Positions 1-8,260 are shown, counted from the first letter of the stretch. The stretch: 19,427 nt of DNA from Gammaproteobacteria bacterium (GCA_019136395.1 JAGVUH010000047.1:14376-33802); one strand, 5' to 3'. Notes: generated by a model not told the origin, from the sequence alone. Numbers and translations are program-made.

Positions 1-3000
1 GGCGGAAGACCTTGCAGCTCGCGCGCCTTGGCCGCGTCCGCCTTGGGCGCGCCGGTCGCGGTGGTGTCCGCGTGCGGCACCCACCCTTGGGAGCGCGCGT
101 CGGTGCCGTCGGGGGGCGTAGGGCCGGCATTCAGCCGCTGCACGGCGGCGGCATCGCCCTGCACCGGGTTGGCGGCCGGGGAGTCGGCCTCCGCCTTGGG
201 CTGCTGGGCGGCGCGGCGACTGACCTCGAGACGACTGGCGGGCGTCGCCGCCGCTTGCGCCTGGCGGGCGGCCTCGGCGTCCTTGGCCGCCTGTGCGGCC
301 TGCTGCTCGGGTGTTAGGGTGACCACGGACGACGGCACGTCGGCCAGCTTGGGCACGTCCACGCCGGGCACGGCGGTCTTGCCGCCCTTGCCGCTGGCGG
401 CAACCGTGGTCGGCGCGGCTGCGCCGGTGTCGCTGGGCACAGCCGCCCGCAACGCGGGATCGTTGCGCAGTTGCTTGGCCGCCGCCACCCCTTCGGTGGC
501 CATGCGATCACTTTGGAGTTCGCCGTGGCCATAGATGTTGCTGGGGTCTATCCCACTGCCCACCGCCACCGTGGTGCCAAGTCGGCGCGCTGCCGCCAGT
601 TGCTCAGGCGTGGCCCCATCCTTGGCCCCGACCAGCGCAATGCCCATGGCGTTTTTATTGCTCAGGCCAGTCTTGGACCCCGGCTTGATGTGATTGGTGC
701 GCTTATTTAGGGGCGCGCCTTGGACAATTTTGCCATCCCGATCAATGTAATAATGGTAGCCAAAAGACCCGCCGCGCACGGCATCATGGGTCTTGCCATA
801 AGCTACCTCGTTATTTAGTGAATCCGAGGCGGTGTGATGGTAAACAATCCCCTTAAATGGTTCGGCCTTGGCCGTGGCGTCTTTGCCATAACTCCAAGTG
901 GGATCGCTGCGATCTTCGATATTGAGGCCCGACAGATCTGGTTCAGGCGTGGCGGCTGAGGGTGAAGTGGTCGCGGCGGGCGGGGCAGTGGTGACCGGCG
1001 CCACCGGGGCAGCCGGGGTTGCCGCGCCGGTCCCGCTGTTTTGTTGTACCCGCGCCGCATAAGCGGCCGTTCCGGTGCCATAACCTGCCAAGCCCGCGCC
1101 CAGGTTGCCTCCTGTGGCCTTAGTGCGATTCGCCAGGTACTGCGCCGCAAAATCGGCCTGGCGTTGCGGCGATTGTTGATAGGCGGGACCGGGTAAGGGG
1201 GTAGTGTTATAGCCCGGTCTTGTCGCCGTCGAGTCCAGGACGCCAAAGATGCCGGAAGCCGTCGATTCGCGCCGGCCTTGCGCATCAGCAGGGTAGTGAT
1301 ACTCGCGTTTTTGTCCCGCGAGCCCGCCGCTTTCCGTCTTGGCCAGGCCCTGCATTGTGCCCGGCGGAAAGCCGTACTGCTGGTCCAAGCTGGACAGATA
1401 AGCCAGCCACTCCGGGGAATCGAGGGCGACGTCATCGGGCAGGGTGGCCGCCACCGTGGCCGGCGCGGGAGCGGGTGCTGTGGTCGTGGGCGCGGACGTT
1501 CCCACGTGTGGCAACCCGCCCCCCAGCGATGACGAGCCAATCTTGGCCTCCGCCGGCGACAGCAGGGTGTCCCAGAAGCTTTTGCGCGGCGCGACGGGGG
1601 AGGCTTGCGCCCCGGTGTCCCACGGCGCACTCAGCGTGCCGCCATAGCGGCCACGCAGCAGCGTCGGGCTCAGGGGGCCGCCGGGCGGCAGTTGGCTGAC
1701 ACTGCCCGGCAGGGCCGCCGGCAGGCCAGTGGTCAGCTCCTGCTTCAGCCAGGCGGTGAATTCATACAGCGCATCCTTGGTGCCATCGGTGGCGGTCGCC
1801 AAGCCTTGCAGCGCTTCGGCCCCCACGGTGAGACCCTTGTTCCATTCATCCATGAAGATCCGCCCGGTGGCGGCCAGGGCGTTGTCGCCCGCCGCTTGCG
1901 TCGTGCGGTTGATGGTCGCTGAGGTGCCCTGCTGGCCAAAACGCGCCATCGCCGTCAGGGTTTGCCGTTTGATCGCCTCCGGATCGCTGTTGGCGTCGGC
2001 CAGCAGTTTGGTGATGTCCTCGCGCGCCTTGCCGCCCTCGCCGGTTAGGTCCAGCCCCTCGGCGTAGCGTTTCGCCGTGGCGCGGATCTCCTTGGTGTCG
2101 CTCTGGTCCAGCAGGTCCACGGCGTCCTTGATGCCGCTGGTATTACTGAAATCCTCCGGGCGCAAGCCATACTGGGCCAGTTGCGCCTTGGCGTCGACCA
2201 GTTTGGCCCGGTCCTGGGCGCGCTGCTGGTAAATCTGGTACGGCACGGCAGCACCGGGGAGGGGCAAGTTGAGCAGGTTGGCCTGGATATCCAGTTCCAT
2301 GGATTCACGGTCAAAGTCCGTCCCCCGGCCTTGCGCCGCCTCTCGCGCGATGCGGTGCGCCTCCTCGGCCGCGAGTTGCCCATAGGTCATGCCTTGCGGC
2401 GCACGCGATCCGGGCACGGCGCTCAGATCAAAGTTGGCTCCCTCGGCCTGAATGCGCCGCACCGTGTACGGGTTGTCGATGCCGTAGCGCTGCAGGGCCA
2501 CCGCCATCATGACGTTGCGCGCGTCGTTTTGATCCGAGCGCAGGTTATCGTCGTATTGGCTGAGCAGGTTCTGCCCGTGCTTGCCCGACAGGCCGGGCAT
2601 GGTATAGGTGACGGCGCGCAGGGCGGCGAACTCGTCGAGCTTGCCTTGATTGGGGCTGGCCAAGTCGTGGCTGATGTAGCGGTCGACGGTCTGCGCCAGG
2701 TCGTCAATCGCCTCGTCGGCATTGGCGGTCATGCCGGTGCTTTTGAGGGTGCGCGCCAGCTTGAGCAAAAATTCGTTCTGCGCCGCGACGGTATTACCCA
2801 CCGCGCCGGCGCGTTGCAGGCCGCCCAGGGTGCCGGCGGTCTGGTTGATGTTGAGGCCATAGGCGCGGGCATAGCCGGCCGCAGCCTCCAGGCCGGTGGC
2901 CGCGCGGTCGCGGTCGACCTGTTGCGCGGCTTGGGCATAGACCTGGGCCGACTTCAGCGTCTCGGTAGCGCTCAGGCCGTAGCGCCGCCCCAGCGGCTCA

Positions 3001-3737
3001 AACTGATCGGTCAGGGACACGCCGCCGCTGCGCTCCCGGGTCATGCGCCGCAGGGTATCTTCGGCTTCGCTTTGGCCGCGCGCCGCCGCCAGTCCCGAGG
3101 AGGTGAGCCGCGTGATGCCTTGATAGCCCAAATAGGCGGCCGCGAGGGGCCGCAGCTTCTTGATGGCGGCCAGCAACATGCCGTTGACGGCATCCGCCCC
3201 CTCCGCGCCCCCGCCGCCCGCCGCCTCGCCGGGAGTCGGTCCCCCGTGGCCCGTGCCGCCGCCGCGCCCGCCGCCCGCGCCATAGTTCAGCCCGGTGCCA
3301 CGCAGCAGGGAGCGGAAGTAATAATCCATCTGCCGCTGCAAGGCCGCGCCCTGCAGTCCGGGGAACAACTGGGCAAAATTGGGATTGAGCGGGTTGCCGC
3401 CGGCGCCTAACTGCTGGGCGAAACGTCCCGCTACCCCCGGCTGACCCAGGGCTTGCTGGGCGCGCAGGTAGTGTTGGGCATTGCGCTGCAGCAGCTCGGC
3501 ACTGCGGCGCAGTGAAGCATCAAACTGCGACAGATCGAGCTTGTTGAGCGTCCCCGCCGCTGCGATGGCTTGATTGAGGGCTGACGAGAGCTTGGTGATC
3601 TCGTCCGAGGCAAACAGCCGCATCCCGGCGCCGGTGGCGCTTTCCTGGCGCAGCTTGCGCAAGCCGTTGAGCACGCGGCTGATGCTGCTTTCGGCCTGCT
3701 GGGTATTGGCGCCAATGGTGGCGGAGACATTAGCCAT
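1..3737 (-). CDS. Tape measure protein with lytic transglycosylase-like and amidase domains (C-terminus outside window)
   Basis: The reading frame is open from ATG at 3737 to the window edge, giving 1245 residues with no stop. The start overlaps the stop of the chaperone extension (TGATG). Size and position after sheath, tube and chaperones fit the tape measure protein, which sets tail length and is ejected into the host envelope. The N-terminal ~150 residues are helical, then comes a Gly-rich linker (about 149-186) and a long Ala/Gln-rich helical body. Residues ~783-896 look like a lysozyme/lytic transglycosylase domain: a GLAKTESGG motif with predicted catalytic Glu802, then ASGIFG, then a GLAGYGTG motif. 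After a Pro/Ala/Thr linker, residues ~962-1090 match the N-acetylmuramoyl-L-alanine amidase (Ami_2/PGRP) family, with a YHHTAS motif (His967/968), a YHYYIDRDG motif and a YGHGELQ motif (His1071). Glu1082 in a TEG motif is a possible third zinc ligand. The tail beyond is low complexity. Domain calls are by eye from motifs. Confidence 0.88.
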   Translation of the reverse strand, partial: MANVSATIGANTQQAESSISRVLNGLRKLRQESATGAGMRLFASDEITKLSSALNQAIAAAGTLNKLDLSQFDASLRRSAELLQRNAQHYLRAQQALGQPGVAGRFAQQLGAGGNPLNPNFAQLFPGLQGAALQRQMDYYFRSLLRGTGLNYGAGGGRGGGTGHGGPTPGEAAGGGGAEGADAVNGMLLAAIKKLRPLAAAYLGYQGITRLTSSGLAAARGQSEAEDTLRRMTRERSGGVSLTDQFEPLGRRYGLSATETLKSAQVYAQAAQQVDRDRAATGLEAAAGYARAYGLNINQTAGTLGGLQRAGAVGNTVAAQNEFLLKLARTLKSTGMTANADEAIDDLAQTVDRYISHDLASPNQGKLDEFAALRAVTYTMPGLSGKHGQNLLSQYDDNLRSDQNDARNVMMAVALQRYGIDNPYTVRRIQAEGANFDLSAVPGSRAPQGMTYGQLAAEEAHRIAREAAQGRGTDFDRESMELDIQANLLNLPLPGAAVPYQIYQQRAQDRAKLVDAKAQLAQYGLRPEDFSNTSGIKDAVDLLDQSDTKEIRATAKRYAEGLDLTGEGGKAREDITKLLADANSDPEAIKRQTLTAMARFGQQGTSATINRTTQAAGDNALAATGRIFMDEWNKGLTVGAEALQGLATATDGTKDALYEFTAWLKQELTTGLPAALPGSVSQLPPGGPLSPTLLRGRYGGTLSAPWDTGAQASPVAPRKSFWDTLLSPAEAKIGSSSLGGGLPHVGTSAPTTTAPAPAPATVAATLPDDVALDSPEWLAYLSSLDQQYGFPPGTMQGLAKTESGGLAGQKREYHYPADAQGRRESTASGIFGVLDSTATRPGYNTTPLPGPAYQQSPQRQADFAAQYLANRTKATGGNLGAGLAGYGTGTAAYAARVQQNSGTGAATPAAPVAPVTTAPPAATTSPSAATPEPDLSGLNIEDRSDPTWSYGKDATAKAEPFKGIVYHHTASDSLNNEVAYGKTHDAVRGGSFGYHYYIDRDGKIVQGAPLNKRTNHIKPGSKTGLSNKNAMGIALVGAKDGATPEQLAAARRLGTTVAVGSGIDPSNIYGHGELQSDRMATEGVAAAKQLRNDPALRAAVPSDTGAAAPTTVAASGKGGKTAVPGVDVPKLADVPSSVVTLTPEQQAAQAAKDAEAARQAQAAATPASRLEVSRRAAQQPKAEADSPAANPVQGDAAAVQRLNAGPTPPDGTDARSQGWVPHADTTATGAPKADAAKARELQGLP

Positions 3738-4286
3738 CAGGGGCGCTCCTCATGGGTGACATCTTCCCACTCGTCTTCCTCGCCGAGCATCTTGGCGACA
3801 TCGGCCTCGAAGTCATCATTGTCAAAGGTTTGATCGGTCGGGCGACGACTGAAGTATTCCGCCCAGAAGTCACGCTCCATCTCGGCGCTGCTGGCGTCCA
3901 GGTAGCGCGGATCGGTCTCCGGCAGGCGGTAATGCTGGCGATACCACCAGCCCAGGGACTTGCTAAGCGCCCGCGCTTCCGCTTTGACGTGCTTGCGCCA
4001 CGCCGTCGCGAAATCGGTCCTCCGCGTCCCGCAGGGCCGCGTACAGGGCGTAGCAATCGGTGAGGTGGGCGTCGTCGAGCTTAAAGTCGGCCGGGCATTG
4101 CTCCAGCAGGACCGACAACTGCGATTGCACAGCGGCAATCAGGCGCAGGCTTTCCGGGGCCTCGTCCTCACTGCCACCCAGCGCCTGGCGATAGGCGTGC
4201 TCAATCTTGATCTGGGTGCCCATGGTGCGATGCTTGGCGGTGAAGTCGCCGAGGCCGGGAACGGTAAAGCTAAGCGGGGCAATCAT
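3737..4286 (-). CDS. Frameshifted tail assembly chaperone (G-T-like fusion product)
   Basis: A second frame overlaps the whole upstream chaperone frame and continues to TGA at 3739-3737. Its convincing protein-like part begins around 4010 (ATAWRKHVKAEARALSK) and ends in a very acidic tail (EEDEWEDVTHEERP). Before that point the same frame is Cys/Thr/Pro-rich and looks like a shadow, and no good internal start is seen. This is the classic layout of tail-assembly chaperones, where a fraction of ribosomes shift frame to make an extended protein that binds the tape measure protein. The second frame is +1 (or equivalently -2) relative to the first. A shift at TTT-C (4013-4010) would give about 182 residues. 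The position of the shift is inferred. Confidence 0.7.
3963..4286 (-). CDS. Tail assembly chaperone (unshifted form, gpG-like)
   Basis: The product is 107 residues, starting MIAPLSFTVPGLGDF and ending at TAG 3965-3963. ATG 4286 is chosen because GGAG lies 11 bases upstream and because homologous-looking sequence begins there. The frame is open further upstream, but only as poor sequence antisense to the plus-strand gene. The body is helical (KIEHAYRQALGG, then SLRLIAAVQSQLSVLLEQ). Its place directly before the tape measure gene, and its overlap with a second frame that extends it, are the basis for the call. The gene lies behind a minus-strand terminator and a divergent gene, so it probably has its own promoter in 4287-4388. 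Confidence 0.7.
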   Translation of the reverse strand: MIAPLSFTVPGLGDFTAKHRTMGTQIKIEHAYRQALGGSEDEAPESLRLIAAVQSQLSVLLEQCPADFKLDDAHLTDCYALYAALRDAEDRFRDGVAQARQSGSAGA

Positions 4287-4388
4287 GTCGGCACGGGCTC
4301 CAGAAGCGGTAACGAGTGACGCTATGGTGCTGTCACGACTGGCGCGGCGGTGCGCTACACTAACGGCATCTGCCTCCAGGACGATGCC
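4287..4388. promoter_or_regulatory. Divergent intergenic region, probable promoters in both directions
   Basis: These 102 bases separate the start of the minus-strand chaperone gene from the plus-strand gene. A minus-strand terminator at 4880-4904 cuts the chaperone/tape measure block off from sheath and tube transcription, so a promoter is expected here. It holds one copy of the repeated GTCGTGAC motif (4332-4339). A weak plus-strand -10 candidate, TACACT, is at 4356-4361. On the minus strand GTGACA (5 of 6 to the -35 consensus) has no good -10 at normal spacing. Promoter assignment is inference from gene layout. Confidence 0.45.
4332..4339 (-). promoter_or_regulatory. Intergenic GTCGTGAC motif, copy 1
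   Basis: On the minus strand this reads GTCGTGACAGCACCATAG, 45 bases before the chaperone start and inside the divergent region. It shares GTCGTGAC-R-GCAC with the copies at 7399 and 10548. Function unknown. Confidence 0.45.
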
Positions 4389-4874
4389 ATGACAACGTTT
4401 ATTGACGACCATCTGCTGTCGCGCGCGCAGGCCGACGACCCGCTGGCGGTGCGCAGCCTGGCAGCCATCGCCGCTCGCACCCTGGCACCACTTGCGGCCC
4501 GCCACCCGGAGGTCGCCTGGTTGCTGACGGTGGCGGGCCGCTTGGCCCAGGGCGAGACGGTGCCGAACCCCTTGGCCCTGCCCACGACAACGCCGGGGAC
4601 TGGGGCTTATGAGGCCTCCGCGCTGTCGCTGTGGGTCAAGACGCTCATGGACACGCATGGCTACCTCTTGGCCGACGCCATCGCCCAGGTGGCGCGCCTC
4701 TATCCCGGGCCGGACGATGACAGTGACTGGACAGAGCGGGTGACGGCGGCGTGGGAGCGTTTTCAGGGGAGCGAGGAATTACCGCCGGACCTCTACCCCC
4801 TCGACCCGGCGGCGCTGGCGCGGGTGGCGAACTTTGAACAGCGGATCAAACAAGCTTTAGCCAGCAACCCTTAA
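4389..4874 (+). CDS. Uncharacterised protein, probable moron on the opposite strand
   Basis: This is the only convincing plus-strand gene of the window. ATG 4389 is preferred over the in-frame ATG at 4350 because AGGA sits 7 bases upstream of it; the product is then 161 residues. The protein is mostly helical, without signal peptide, membrane segment or cysteine. It begins MTTFIDDHLLSRAQADD, has an Ala/Leu-rich stretch (residues ~20-52), a Pro/Thr linker and an acidic patch (PGPDDDSDW). I recognise no family. It sits between the tail tube gene and its chaperones, with its own likely promoter region and a hairpin after its stop. That is the typical architecture of a moron, a gene added to a phage genome that may serve the lysogen. 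No function can be assigned. Confidence 0.75.
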   Translation: MTTFIDDHLLSRAQADDPLAVRSLAAIAARTLAPLAARHPEVAWLLTVAGRLAQGETVPNPLALPTTTPGTGAYEASALSLWVKTLMDTHGYLLADAIAQVARLYPGPDDDSDWTERVTAAWERFQGSEELPPDLYPLDPAALARVANFEQRIKQALASNP

Positions 4875-4876
4875 CG

Positions 4877-4904
4877 AAAAACGGCACCGGATGAAGGTGC
4901 CGTT
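4877..4904 (-). terminator. Intrinsic terminator after the sheath-tube genes
   Basis: A perfect 9-bp stem (AACGGCACC paired with GGTGCCGTT, 4880-4888 and 4896-4904) encloses a 7-base loop. Read on the minus strand, the stem runs straight into a T tract (4881-4877), the textbook form of a rho-independent terminator. It lies 22 bases past the tube stop codon. In the plus direction the stem is followed only by TT then CCCC, so it would end the plus-strand gene less efficiently. It keeps structural-gene transcription from running antisense through the plus-strand gene. Confidence 0.85.
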
Positions 4905-4926
4905 CCCCAACTACGATTAAACGCCG

Positions 4927-5382
4927 TCAGACAAACGTGCCCTCGACGTCGCGCGCATTGAAGGTGGCATTACTCATGACCACGCGGTGCGCCTGCACGT
5001 TGAAGCTGCCGGACGCCAGCGAGCAATAGCGATATTTCCGCAGGACCGCATCTCTGGTGCCGCAGGGCTGCTTGCTATAAATCACGATATCCAGCTCCAG
5101 CCCTTTTAGGCGGTCGCAGCCATTTTCCGGCACCACCCCCAAAGACAGCAGGGTGTTCTTCTTAAGCACGGCGTATTCCACCGAGATAGTGTGCCGCGCC
5201 ATGGATGGCGGGAATTCATAGACCTGGATAGAGCCAATGCCCGACACCGGCTCGGGGCCATAATCATCGTTGACCGACATCGACGCGATGGTGCCCAATA
5301 CCTCATCGCCGAATTCTAACTGGATAAGGTTGCCGGTATGGGACGCGCCGTCAGCGCCGGGAAAGTCATAGGTAGTAGCCAT
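4927..5382 (-). CDS. Tail tube protein
   Basis: The 151-residue protein follows the sheath gene by 12 bases, with AAGG about 9 bases before the ATG. Small size, a beta-rich and cysteine-poor sequence, and position directly after the sheath and before the chaperones identify the major tube protein, which stacks as hexamers inside the contractile sheath and conducts DNA. The sequence has alternating strand-like segments (NLIQLEFGDEVLGTI, HTISVEYAVLKK, ELDIVIYSKQ) and ends with FNVQAHRVVMSNATFNARDV. The call rests on context more than on a specific motif. Transcription probably ends at the hairpin just downstream. Confidence 0.8.
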   Translation of the reverse strand: MATTYDFPGADGASHTGNLIQLEFGDEVLGTIASMSVNDDYGPEPVSGIGSIQVYEFPPSMARHTISVEYAVLKKNTLLSLGVVPENGCDRLKGLELDIVIYSKQPCGTRDAVLRKYRYCSLASGSFNVQAHRVVMSNATFNARDVEGTFV

Positions 5383-5394
5383 AGGAGATTACCT

Positions 5395-7116
5395 TTAGCC
5401 CGTGACCAGCGTGCCGCGCCAGGGCGAAACGCTGATGCCAATCAGGACATAATTGATCGGAATGACCGGCGAGCACTCGAACGCGACGTGCATCACATCG
5501 CCCTCAATCTCCAGACTGATATTGCGATACGCCGGGTTGGCGGCATCACCCACGATGGTGCCGGGGCCATTGGGTGGGGACACCGCCAAATCATCCAGCA
5601 CCGAGGTCAGCCGTGAACGGGCACGCGGCAAGATCTCCGGGCTGGCGCGATCACCCAGCAACGGTTCCATGGCCATCCGCACGGTCCGCGACACATAATC
5701 CACGGCGGCCCCCACCGACACCTCGCGGCGGTTGTAGCGGTCGTCCATCTGCCAGGTAGTGATGGCCTGCGAAACAATGACCCCGGCCTCGTTCTGCACC
5801 AACGGCAGCACGCCCGCCTCGATCAGATCGTCGGTATCGGTCGGCTCCTTAAGCAACACCTCGGCAGCGGCGACGGACAGAGCCTTGCGGCTCATGGTGG
5901 TGCCCGGGTTGAGGCAGGCAAAGGCCGCCGCGACATTCACCGCCGCTAGATACGCGGGTTTGAGCACCAATTGCCGGGTAAACACTTCATATTCATAAAC
6001 GCCGGGCCACACATAGGCGACGCGGTCGCTGTTGATGCCATAGGCATGGCTCTTGGCCTGCTCCTCGGTCACGCCGGTATCGGCACCGACAAAGGCGCGC
6101 CGTTCGCGCTTGCGCGCGGACAAATAATCACAGTGCGCCGCCGTCATGTCCCAGATCGCCGGATTGTCGGTCAAGGGCACCAGCCAGTGGGCCTCCACCT
6201 CATGTAGCGCCCCCAAGCTCTCTTCCCAGTCGACCGGCAGCACATTGCCATTGATGCCCCCGGTCAACGGCGTCCAGGGACAAGCGACGGGCGACAACAC
6301 CGGGGCGGTGGAGGCGAATTCCGCCGTGACATAAATCTCAGAATTGGAATTGAGATAATTTATCACCGACCAGGCGTTGCCGGTCAGCACCCCGGCAGCC
6401 GTCTTGGCATCGGTCAGGGTCACCTTGTCCATGCGCTCGGGACGGAAGCGCTCCGCGCCACGTTCCACCGTGACCTCCCAGTCCGTCATGCTGGCGGTGA
6501 TGGCCTCAACCAAGGCGGCGGCGGACGCCCATTCATTAAGAATATAGGTCTTGACGGCGGTGCCGGCCGGCGCCTCCAGCACCAGATTACCGGCCTCGCA
6601 CTTGACGGCCGCCGTCTCGGCGCTGCCGGTATACTGCACGTTGATGACATCCAGGCCGATGTTGTCGCGGAAATAGACCACGCCGTCCTGGCGCACCGAG
6701 ACGCGGAAGCCCACGCGCGAGCCCGTCTCCAGCCGCACCTCCAAGCCGGTGGTGTGGGCGCCATAATCGGTGCTAGTGAGCTTGATGACCTCCACGTCGC
6801 CCGCGCCTTTGAGCACGGCCTCGGATTGGGTGGCGGGGTCGACGCGCACCGCCAGCACCGCCGCCGGCGAACCCGCCACGGAAGCGGGGGCAAAGGCGCG
6901 GATGGCGGCCTCGAGCAGTGGGCCGGAGCGTAACAGCCGCTGGGCGTGCAGCGGCGAGCGCAGCCGCAAGGCGGTCTTGGGCTTGCCGCCGGTCGCTTCG
7001 CCGATCAATGTCAGCACATTGCCCGAGGGCAGGTCGGCGGGATACATCAGGCTGTCATCGACCGCCGAGACGACGTCCGGGGTAACGAGATAGCTACCGT
7101 TGAAAAAGGTACTCAT
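5395..7116 (-). CDS. Contractile tail sheath protein
   Basis: At 573 residues it has normal size for a myovirus sheath. The N-terminus (FFNGSYLVTPDVVSAVDDS) and the middle GGINGNVLPVDWEESLGAL are typical of the family. So are the segment where the protein commits to a target (MTAAHCDYLSARKRERRAFVGAD) and the C-terminal conserved domain (VAAAEVLLKEPTD, DDRYNRREVSVGAAVDYVSR). Sheath subunits stack around the tube and contract on adsorption. The ATG overlaps the stop of the preceding small gene (TAATG), which suggests translational coupling. The tube gene follows directly, so sheath and tube are made from one transcript. Confidence 0.93.
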   Translation of the reverse strand: MSTFFNGSYLVTPDVVSAVDDSLMYPADLPSGNVLTLIGEATGGKPKTALRLRSPLHAQRLLRSGPLLEAAIRAFAPASVAGSPAAVLAVRVDPATQSEAVLKGAGDVEVIKLTSTDYGAHTTGLEVRLETGSRVGFRVSVRQDGVVYFRDNIGLDVINVQYTGSAETAAVKCEAGNLVLEAPAGTAVKTYILNEWASAAALVEAITASMTDWEVTVERGAERFRPERMDKVTLTDAKTAAGVLTGNAWSVINYLNSNSEIYVTAEFASTAPVLSPVACPWTPLTGGINGNVLPVDWEESLGALHEVEAHWLVPLTDNPAIWDMTAAHCDYLSARKRERRAFVGADTGVTEEQAKSHAYGINSDRVAYVWPGVYEYEVFTRQLVLKPAYLAAVNVAAAFACLNPGTTMSRKALSVAAAEVLLKEPTDTDDLIEAGVLPLVQNEAGVIVSQAITTWQMDDRYNRREVSVGAAVDYVSRTVRMAMEPLLGDRASPEILPRARSRLTSVLDDLAVSPPNGPGTIVGDAANPAYRNISLEIEGDVMHVAFECSPVIPINYVLIGISVSPWRGTLVTG

Positions 7117-7358
7117 TAATAGGCTCCCCGCTCAAAGGCGGTCAACAAAGCGCCGTACTCCGCGCTGGTGGCACGCAAGGTTTTGCGGCGTTGACAAAAA
7201 CGCGCAAAGGCCCCGGTCATCTCTGGGCGCTTGGCCAGGCGCGGCTCGCGTGACAGATAATCGTCCAGCGATAACGGGGTGGCCGGCGGCGCGGCGGCCG
7301 CGACAGCATCGGCGCCCGCCTTGGCGCGCCGGGGTGCGGGTTCGGTGGACGTGGTCAT
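7116..7358 (-). CDS. Small uncharacterised protein upstream of the sheath
   Basis: The product is 80 residues with GGAG 8 bases before the ATG. The N-terminal 25 residues are Ala/Pro-rich and probably disordered. The rest is helical and basic (LDDYLSREPRLAKRPEMTGAFARF, then RATSAEYGALLTAF). Coupling by TAATG to the sheath gene suggests a role in tail assembly or a structural minor protein. No family recognised. The 41-base gap upstream holds a GTCGTGAC repeat. Confidence 0.75.
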   Translation of the reverse strand: MTTSTEPAPRRAKAGADAVAAAAPPATPLSLDDYLSREPRLAKRPEMTGAFARFCQRRKTLRATSAEYGALLTAFERGAY

Positions 7359-7398
7359 GACAAGACTCCAAGAGCAGGGGAAACAGGGTTAGTGTGCT

Positions 7399-7406
7399 GT
7401 CACGAC
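7399..7406 (-). promoter_or_regulatory. Intergenic GTCGTGAC motif, copy 2
   Basis: On the minus strand CTGTCGTGACAGCACACT starts at the end of the 286-residue gene; TGA within it is that gene's stop codon. CTGTC and GACAG form inverted 5-bp arms around GT. It nearly matches copy 4 over 20 bases (18 identical). Function unknown. Confidence 0.45.
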
Positions 7407-8260
7407 AGGGCAGCGGCGGCATCTTCGCCGGTGATGTCAGTGGGGTAGATAATCTCGCGCAACGGCATGGCCTCGCTCCAAATGACGTCCGGCGCCAGGT
7501 AGGACAGCTTGGCCACGGTGTGATAGAGCGGGGCGTTATAGGACTGAAAATCCTCGCTATCGGCCAGGGACACCTCCAGCTCCAGCAAGCCGATCAGCTC
7601 CAGGACGTCGCGTCCCGCCACCAGGATGTCGCGCAGGGCGCGGCGCAGCAGGCGGCGTTCATCGGGGTTGAGGCTCCAGGCCTCGACCTGCACCTGATAG
7701 CGCGCCCACCAGCCCTCGTCGGTGCGCACCTGACCGCCCTCGGTGACGCTGTTACCGATAAAGCCGCCGATAAAATGCTGGTCGGCAGTGGCCTGGTCGA
7801 GATGCACCGCCACGGCGGGGAAGACCGCGTCTTCCAGCACCGGCGGGGCGGTGAGGACGGTGAAGTGCTGACGCGGATGGCGCAGATGGCCAGCAGCCAC
7901 CAAGGCATTGAGGCCCACCTCGACGCGCTCGCGGATGACATCCAGGCTATCGCGGGTCGGGGCATGGGTCTGGATGGTCGGGGTAATGCTGCGCGCCGGG
8001 CCGCGCGTCCAGGTGAGGCTGGTCAGGTAATAGGGCGCGTACCAATGGGGCACGCCGGGCACGACCTCGTGCCAATCCAAGACGCCGCTGGTTAGCGGCC
8101 CGGCATAAATCTCCACATTGCCCGCCCCACTGGGCAGGGCGGGAAAAGCGTCGTCGTAGCGGCGCACCAGGCGCAGGTGACTGGGGCCGCTGGGGGGATC
8201 GAGATACAGGTAGACCGCCGCCGCCGCGCGGCTCAGGTCTTGGAGATAGGTGATGGCCAT
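7400..8260 (-). CDS. Tail completion/terminator-like protein
   Basis: The product is 286 residues. It lies between an HK97 gp10-like protein and the sheath, where tail terminator genes normally sit. Residues ~180-225 (GWWARYQVQVEAWSLNPDE then RRLLRRALRDILVAGRDVLE) have the alternating strand/helix pattern of terminator (gpU-like) proteins, which cap the tail tube and join it to the head. It is longer than the usual 130-200 residues because of an N-terminal part with a region like a head-tail adaptor (VLDWHEVVPGVPHWYAPYYL). There is no clear Shine-Dalgarno. Its upstream gap contains a GTCGTGAC motif. The name is inferred from position and fold pattern. Confidence 0.65.
   Translation of the reverse strand: MAITYLQDLSRAAAAVYLYLDPPSGPSHLRLVRRYDDAFPALPSGAGNVEIYAGPLTSGVLDWHEVVPGVPHWYAPYYLTSLTWTRGPARSITPTIQTHAPTRDSLDVIRERVEVGLNALVAAGHLRHPRQHFTVLTAPPVLEDAVFPAVAVHLDQATADQHFIGGFIGNSVTEGGQVRTDEGWWARYQVQVEAWSLNPDERRLLRRALRDILVAGRDVLELIGLLELEVSLADSEDFQSYNAPLYHTVAKLSYLAPDVIWSEAMPLREIIYPTDITGEDAAAALS

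Noticed and set aside
2181..3410. 409-codon plus-strand frame opposite the tape measure gene
   Set aside because: It is fully antisense to a convincing minus-strand gene, with Gly/Ala/Arg-rich sequence typical of shadow frames in GC-rich DNA.
4287..4658. Upstream extension of the chaperone frame to 4658
   Set aside because: The added residues are Arg/Gly-rich and antisense to the plus-strand gene, whereas ATG 4286 has its own Shine-Dalgarno.
4389..4874. Calling the plus-strand gene a repressor or toxin
   Set aside because: No helix-turn-helix, nuclease or toxin motif is visible; only its layout suggests a moron.
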